Shown here: positions 60,934-64,000 of the stretch, in pieces
How the letters are laid out: each line of letters begins with the position of its first letter
Position numbering within the stretch: the first letter of the stretch is position 1
DNA from: Methylocystis iwaonis
GTDB lineage: Bacteria > Pseudomonadota > Alphaproteobacteria > Rhizobiales > Beijerinckiaceae
DNA length: 64,000 nt
NCBI RefSeq assembly: GCF_027925385.1
Contig: NZ_AP027142.1
Location: forward strand, 2,710,001-2,774,000
Direction: 5' to 3'
Notes under the pieces: model-generated
What the model was told of the DNA's origin: nothing
What the model saw: the letters and a program-made list of their open reading frames with translations, nothing else
Databases searched by the model: none
Program-made: the position numbers and the translations under genes

Positions 60934-61150
60934 TGTCATTCCCGACGCTCGCAAAGCGAGCGATCGGAATTACCGTCGTCATTGCGAGGAGGCGGAGCCG
61001 ACGAAGCAATCCAATGCCGCATCGCCGGCCTGGATTGCTTCGCTTCGCTCGCAATGACGGGCTCTGAGCAAAACCAGCGCTCTTATGGCTCCGGGGTTCC
61101 CAGTCGGGCTTTCAGCCCGCCGGGAATGACAAAATCCGCAGTTCAAGCGG
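60934..61150. repeat. Palindromic repeat, family A copy 4, interrupted by family B
   Basis: The outer family A sequence runs TGTCATTCCCGACGCTCGC...GATCGGAATT, breaks at about 60972, and resumes near 61062 with CTGAGCAAAACCAGCGCTC through GGAATGACA and GTTCAAGCGG. Between the parts lies a full family B element (60978-61058). Confidence 0.85.
60978..61058. repeat. Palindromic interspersed repeat, family B copy 3, nested
   Basis: GTCATTGCGAGGAGGCGGAG...GCTTCGCTCGCAATGAC, complete at both ends and inserted in the family A copy that surrounds it. Confidence 0.85.
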
Positions 61151-61157
61151 GTTCGCA

Positions 61158-61448
61158 TCAGACGAAGACGAGCCGATACACGAAGGAATTCGCGCCCTTC
61201 CGGCTTACCCAGTCGCATTCCGGCGGCGTCGCGCCCTGGCGATTTATCGCGACGTCCCAGGGCCGCCCCATCAACGCCTGCTCTTCTGCGTCCCAAACGA
61301 TCCAACCGAAATCCGAATCGCGTAGAATCCAGATGTCCTTGTCGGCGCGCTTGAAGCGCGGCAGCCCGTCCTCGGCCACTGGCGCCGGGAGAAAGCGATA
61401 GACGGCGCCGTCGGAAAGACGGCGCATTTCGATCGCGCGCTCGGCCAT
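61158..61448 (-). CDS. Small conserved protein, unknown function
   Basis: A 96-residue soluble protein with aromatic-rich strands: MRRLSDGAVYRFLPAPV, FKRADKDIWILRDSDFGWIVWD. No signal peptide, cysteine pair or known domain. It lies 10 bases behind the patatin gene on the same strand and may be co-transcribed. Not recognised. Confidence 0.55.
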   Translation of the reverse strand: MAERAIEMRRLSDGAVYRFLPAPVAEDGLPRFKRADKDIWILRDSDFGWIVWDAEEQALMGRPWDVAINRQGATPPECDWVSRKGANSFVYRLVFV

Positions 61449-61457
61449 GGTTTTCCT

Positions 61458-63344
61458 CTATTCCTGCGCGGCTGCCTCCAGTTGCTCTGGACGGCGGTCG
61501 GCCTCCGGCGCTGCTTCGCGGTCCGACGGCGGCGGCAATTGGCCGGCCTGAAGGAAGATCTTGTTGTAGATGGAGAGGTTCAAGAACGCGACTGCCGCGC
61601 CGATAAGTCCGGGCGCGTAAAACAGGGCGGTGAGCATGGGGTTGTCGGCGCGCCGGTATTTGCGAATGAAGTCGAACAGTTTCAGCAATTTTGGCGCATT
61701 GTCCAAAGCCTTGACGATGGCGTAGCCCGCGGCGCCGATAAGCGCCGCTGGCAATAGGTAGTACAATATATTTTCGACGAATAGTTTGTAGAGTTCTGCA
61801 ACGAGATCGACGCGCGCCCACAAGAAGAAAAGGACTGGCGCAAGCAGAAGGAGCGTGACGCCCCAAGTCCGCGCGGGATCGGCGTAGAAGGGTTTGAAGA
61901 ACAAGTATTTCCCTATCAGCAGATGCGAAAGCAGCTTTTGCTTGTCGGTCTTGACCATCCCCCGGATGGCCAGGAAACGCCACGGTTGCCGAGGCGCGCC
62001 GCCGGGAGACGGCGCGCCGAGCCCCGCGTTACCTTGGTTATGCTGGAGAAAATAGTCGGCGAGACAGTAGCCGTCGTACATCAGCGTATAGGCTTCGATG
62101 TCCGAAAAGGCGTCGAGATCGGTTCTGATATTGGAAAGGGCGTAGATATGCCCATCGTTGAGACCGTTGCACTGGTCGACCGGCCCGGGCAGCGACGGAT
62201 AGGCCGCATTTCCGGGGAAGTCGTCGCGCAGGTGGAAAAAGACGAAGCTCCCATCGCCGGGGCAATTGCGGAGATTGTCGTAGCACTCGGCGCGCACGCG
62301 CGTGGCCAATATGTCGTTCGAGCGCGTGGCGACCGGCAACAGTTGAATGTCCGGCGTACGGTTCCCGTCCAACTGCCCGGAGGCGTCGCTGCAAATGATC
62401 AGGTCGCATTTTTCAGAAAGCAGCGCCTCGACGCCCTGATTGTCGTAAACGCCGCCGTCGACCAGCTCGACCACAATCTCTTCGCCATTCGCTCCCTTCG
62501 GATAGAGATCGTGGATTGCGAGCGGCGTAAATATCGCCGGCACGCAGGCCGAAGCGGCGACAGCCTCGGAAAGGCCGATCTGCGCCAGCTTCTTTTGCTG
62601 CTCCGGCGTCAAACTGGGGTCCGAATAACTGATCCTTGGCAAGGGCTTGATCGTGCCGATCGGATTTGCCGAGGGGACCTCGCCCAGATCCGTCGCGGTG
62701 AAAACCCATCGGCCGCCGGTATTCAGCGACGTCGCGTTGAGGTTGAGGATGGGAATCTTGAAATCCGATGTCGAATTATACTCCCGCACATTGAAGCCGG
62801 GCTGCATCCAGGCTGGCGTGATCAGCAAATCCGACAGCGGAATTTTCTCGCCAGGGTTCTTCGCGAATCTGCTGTAAAAGCACTGTTCATATACTTCGGC
62901 GATGCGGTCGCTTCTCGAATAATCATCCGAGAAAATCATCCTGGCGTTGGCGACGGGGTCGAGCAGCGCCTTTATTCTGACATTGGTCTGAACCGCCGCC
63001 AGAAATTCGCTTTCGATCTCGCCGACGAGGTCCACATAGTCCTGCGACGACGGCAAAATGGGTTCGCCATTCGGGCCGAGCGGCCTTTCCTCGAGCAGCT
63101 TCTTAAGCTTGAGATAATAGAATGCGCCGATGATCGAGCCGCCCGAAACGGTGGAGAGCACATCGACGCGCCGCAGCAAGTCGAGCTCGGCCAATCGCGC
63201 CAGGACGCCGATATGGAAGAGCGAGGCGCGGAAACCGCCGCCGGACAAGGCGAGTCCCAATTTCTGGCCGGGCGCAAGGCTCCATACGGTTGGGATATAG
63301 GCGCCGACACTCGGGACAATGGCTAGAATCCGCGCAGCAGTCAT
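61458..63344 (-). CDS. Patatin-like phospholipase with C-terminal membrane domain
   Basis: A 628-residue protein. The patatin domain (about 25-400) has the oxyanion stretch LALSGGGFRASLFHIGVL, the nucleophile Ser in STVSGGSIIG and the catalytic Asp in DGGVYDNQG, so a Ser-Asp dyad is intact. Residues about 470-600 hold three or four hydrophobic segments (TWGVTLLLLAPVLFFLW, ILYYLLPAALIGAAGYAIV, LTALFYAPGLIGAAVAFLNL). Patatins cleave acyl chains from phospholipids; being membrane-bound suggests lipid turnover or defence-like membrane attack, which I cannot decide. The ATG at 63344 follows GGAGG. No partner nucleotidyltransferase gene is adjacent. Confidence 0.85.
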   Translation of the reverse strand: MTAARILAIVPSVGAYIPTVWSLAPGQKLGLALSGGGFRASLFHIGVLARLAELDLLRRVDVLSTVSGGSIIGAFYYLKLKKLLEERPLGPNGEPILPSSQDYVDLVGEIESEFLAAVQTNVRIKALLDPVANARMIFSDDYSRSDRIAEVYEQCFYSRFAKNPGEKIPLSDLLITPAWMQPGFNVREYNSTSDFKIPILNLNATSLNTGGRWVFTATDLGEVPSANPIGTIKPLPRISYSDPSLTPEQQKKLAQIGLSEAVAASACVPAIFTPLAIHDLYPKGANGEEIVVELVDGGVYDNQGVEALLSEKCDLIICSDASGQLDGNRTPDIQLLPVATRSNDILATRVRAECYDNLRNCPGDGSFVFFHLRDDFPGNAAYPSLPGPVDQCNGLNDGHIYALSNIRTDLDAFSDIEAYTLMYDGYCLADYFLQHNQGNAGLGAPSPGGAPRQPWRFLAIRGMVKTDKQKLLSHLLIGKYLFFKPFYADPARTWGVTLLLLAPVLFFLWARVDLVAELYKLFVENILYYLLPAALIGAAGYAIVKALDNAPKLLKLFDFIRKYRRADNPMLTALFYAPGLIGAAVAFLNLSIYNKIFLQAGQLPPPSDREAAPEADRRPEQLEAAAQE

Positions 63345-63463
63345 AAAAACCTCCATCACTGAAATATGAGACGGAAGATTAACGCTCGCGCGCGCGTTTT
63401 GACAACGGGTCTGCCTTTCTTATCGCGCCGAAAGCGAAGGCGCGGGCGTTATGCCATTGCGCT

Positions 63464-63566
63464 TGTCATTCCCGACGGGCCGAAGGCCCGATCGGGACTC
63501 CAGAGCCAAAATAGCCAGCTTTGCTCTGGATTCCCGATCGCTCGCTCCGCGAGCGTAGGGAATGAC
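63464..63566. repeat. Palindromic interspersed repeat, family A copy 5 (short)
   Basis: TGTCATTCCCGACGGGCCGAAGG...GATTCCCGATCGCTCGC...GGAATGAC, lacking the GTTCAACCGG end of other copies. Confidence 0.75.
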
Positions 63567-63585
63567 GGCGCTCTGGCTTCCTGCT

Positions 63586-64000
63586 TTACATCACCAACGT
63601 CAGCTTGTGCGCGGCGCGCGTGACGCCCGTATAGAGCCAGCGGGCGCGATGTTCGCGGAAGGCGAAAGACTCGTCGAAGAGGGTCACATTGTCCCATTGC
63701 GAGCCCTGTGACTTGTGCACGGTCAGCGCATAGCCGAAATCGAACTCGTCCGAATCCTTGCGCATCGCGTAAGGAATTTCGCCCTCGCCGCCGTCGAAGA
63801 ACTGCGGAATGACGGCGACGCGCTGGAATTTGCCCGTCTCGCCCTCCTCCGGCATGACGAGCATCCGTATTTTCCCGCGCCGCAGCGCGCCCGCGCTTTT
63901 CACCGTGAAGAGGGCGCCGTTGAGCAGGCCCTTCTTGCGGTTGTTGCGCAGGCAGACGAGCTTTTCGCCCGATTGCGGAAACTGCCCGGTGAAGCCGCGC
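63586..64000 (-). CDS. RecD-like ATP-dependent helicase, C-terminal part
   Basis: Partial gene running off the window; 137 complete codons are visible. The C-terminal helicase domain of the UvrD_C_2/RecD type is clear: GEKLVCLRNNRKKGLLNG, FDFGYALTVHKSQGSQWDNVTLFDES (motif V region) and RARWLYTGVTRAAHKLTLVM (motif VI). Likely a RecD2-type or AAA-type helicase acting in recombination. Upstream sequence is needed to decide which. The visible ATG/GTG codons within this stretch are internal. Confidence 0.85.
   Translation of the reverse strand, partial: RGFTGQFPQSGEKLVCLRNNRKKGLLNGALFTVKSAGALRRGKIRMLVMPEEGETGKFQRVAVIPQFFDGGEGEIPYAMRKDSDEFDFGYALTVHKSQGSQWDNVTLFDESFAFREHRARWLYTGVTRAAHKLTLVM

Noticed and set aside
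1..64000. tRNA, rRNA, CRISPR arrays, transposases, prophage genes
   Set aside because: Looked for TTC-loop motifs, regularly spaced repeats and transposase-like proteins on both strands and saw none; a tRNAscan or CRISPR search would be decisive.

Overview
The window looks like chromosome of a GC-rich alphaproteobacterial methylotroph, most likely a methanotroph of the Methylocystis/Methylosinus group. This is an inference from gene content: a complete fhcBADC formyltransferase/hydrolase set, a pqqA, a lanmodulin, a lanthanide-type (lut) uptake system, and Rhizobiales-like versions of housekeeping genes. No methane monooxygenase or methanol dehydrogenase gene lies inside the window, so the assignment rests on accessory C1 genes.

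Layout. 0-5 kb: an aa3-type oxidase operon on the minus strand (small membrane protein, subunit II, I, two subunit III-like proteins, subunit IV), arranged like rhizobial coxMNOP. 5-13 kb: a PAS-GGDEF-EAL protein, a CDF-like membrane protein, a 1337-residue NRPS-like enzyme resembling epsilon-poly-lysine synthetase, a small secreted protein and an Hsp20. 13.5-17 kb: PutA and a small cysteine protein. 17-21.5 kb: fhcBADC, translationally overlapped.

21.9-32.75 kb is the most interesting block: pqqA, a di-heme peroxidase, a divergent response regulator/histidine kinase pair, a TonB receptor (LutH-like), lanmodulin, and a periplasmic binding protein, beta-propeller, ABC ATPase and permease (LutA, LutB, LutE, LutF-like). 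Read together it is a rare-earth acquisition and PQQ-enzyme support island next to the C1 oxidation genes. Three details stand out: the lanmodulin has unusual EF-hand loops, a strong terminator sits 34 bp in front of lanM, and a 122-bp inverted repeat lies in frame inside the LutB signal peptide.

32.8-42 kb: an orphan TadG-like protein, a periplasmic protein, infC with a probable ATT start, an epoxide-hydrolase-like protein coupled to an FmdB zinc ribbon, an acyl-CoA dehydrogenase, GlpD and a RhlE-type helicase. 42-50.7 kb: a PKHD-type dioxygenase, two OprP/OprO-type porins each preceded by a Pho-box-like direct repeat (the region may serve phosphate uptake), a Sel1 protein, an MFS exporter and a second TadG-like protein. 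50.7-64 kb: SbcC/SbcD, a polyprenyl-phosphate sugar transferase, an HNH nuclease, several membrane proteins of unknown role, a membrane-anchored patatin and a truncated RecD-like helicase at the window edge.

Several families of short palindromic interspersed repeats fill the intergenic spaces; one copy is inserted inside a copy of another. I saw no tRNA, rRNA, CRISPR array or transposase.
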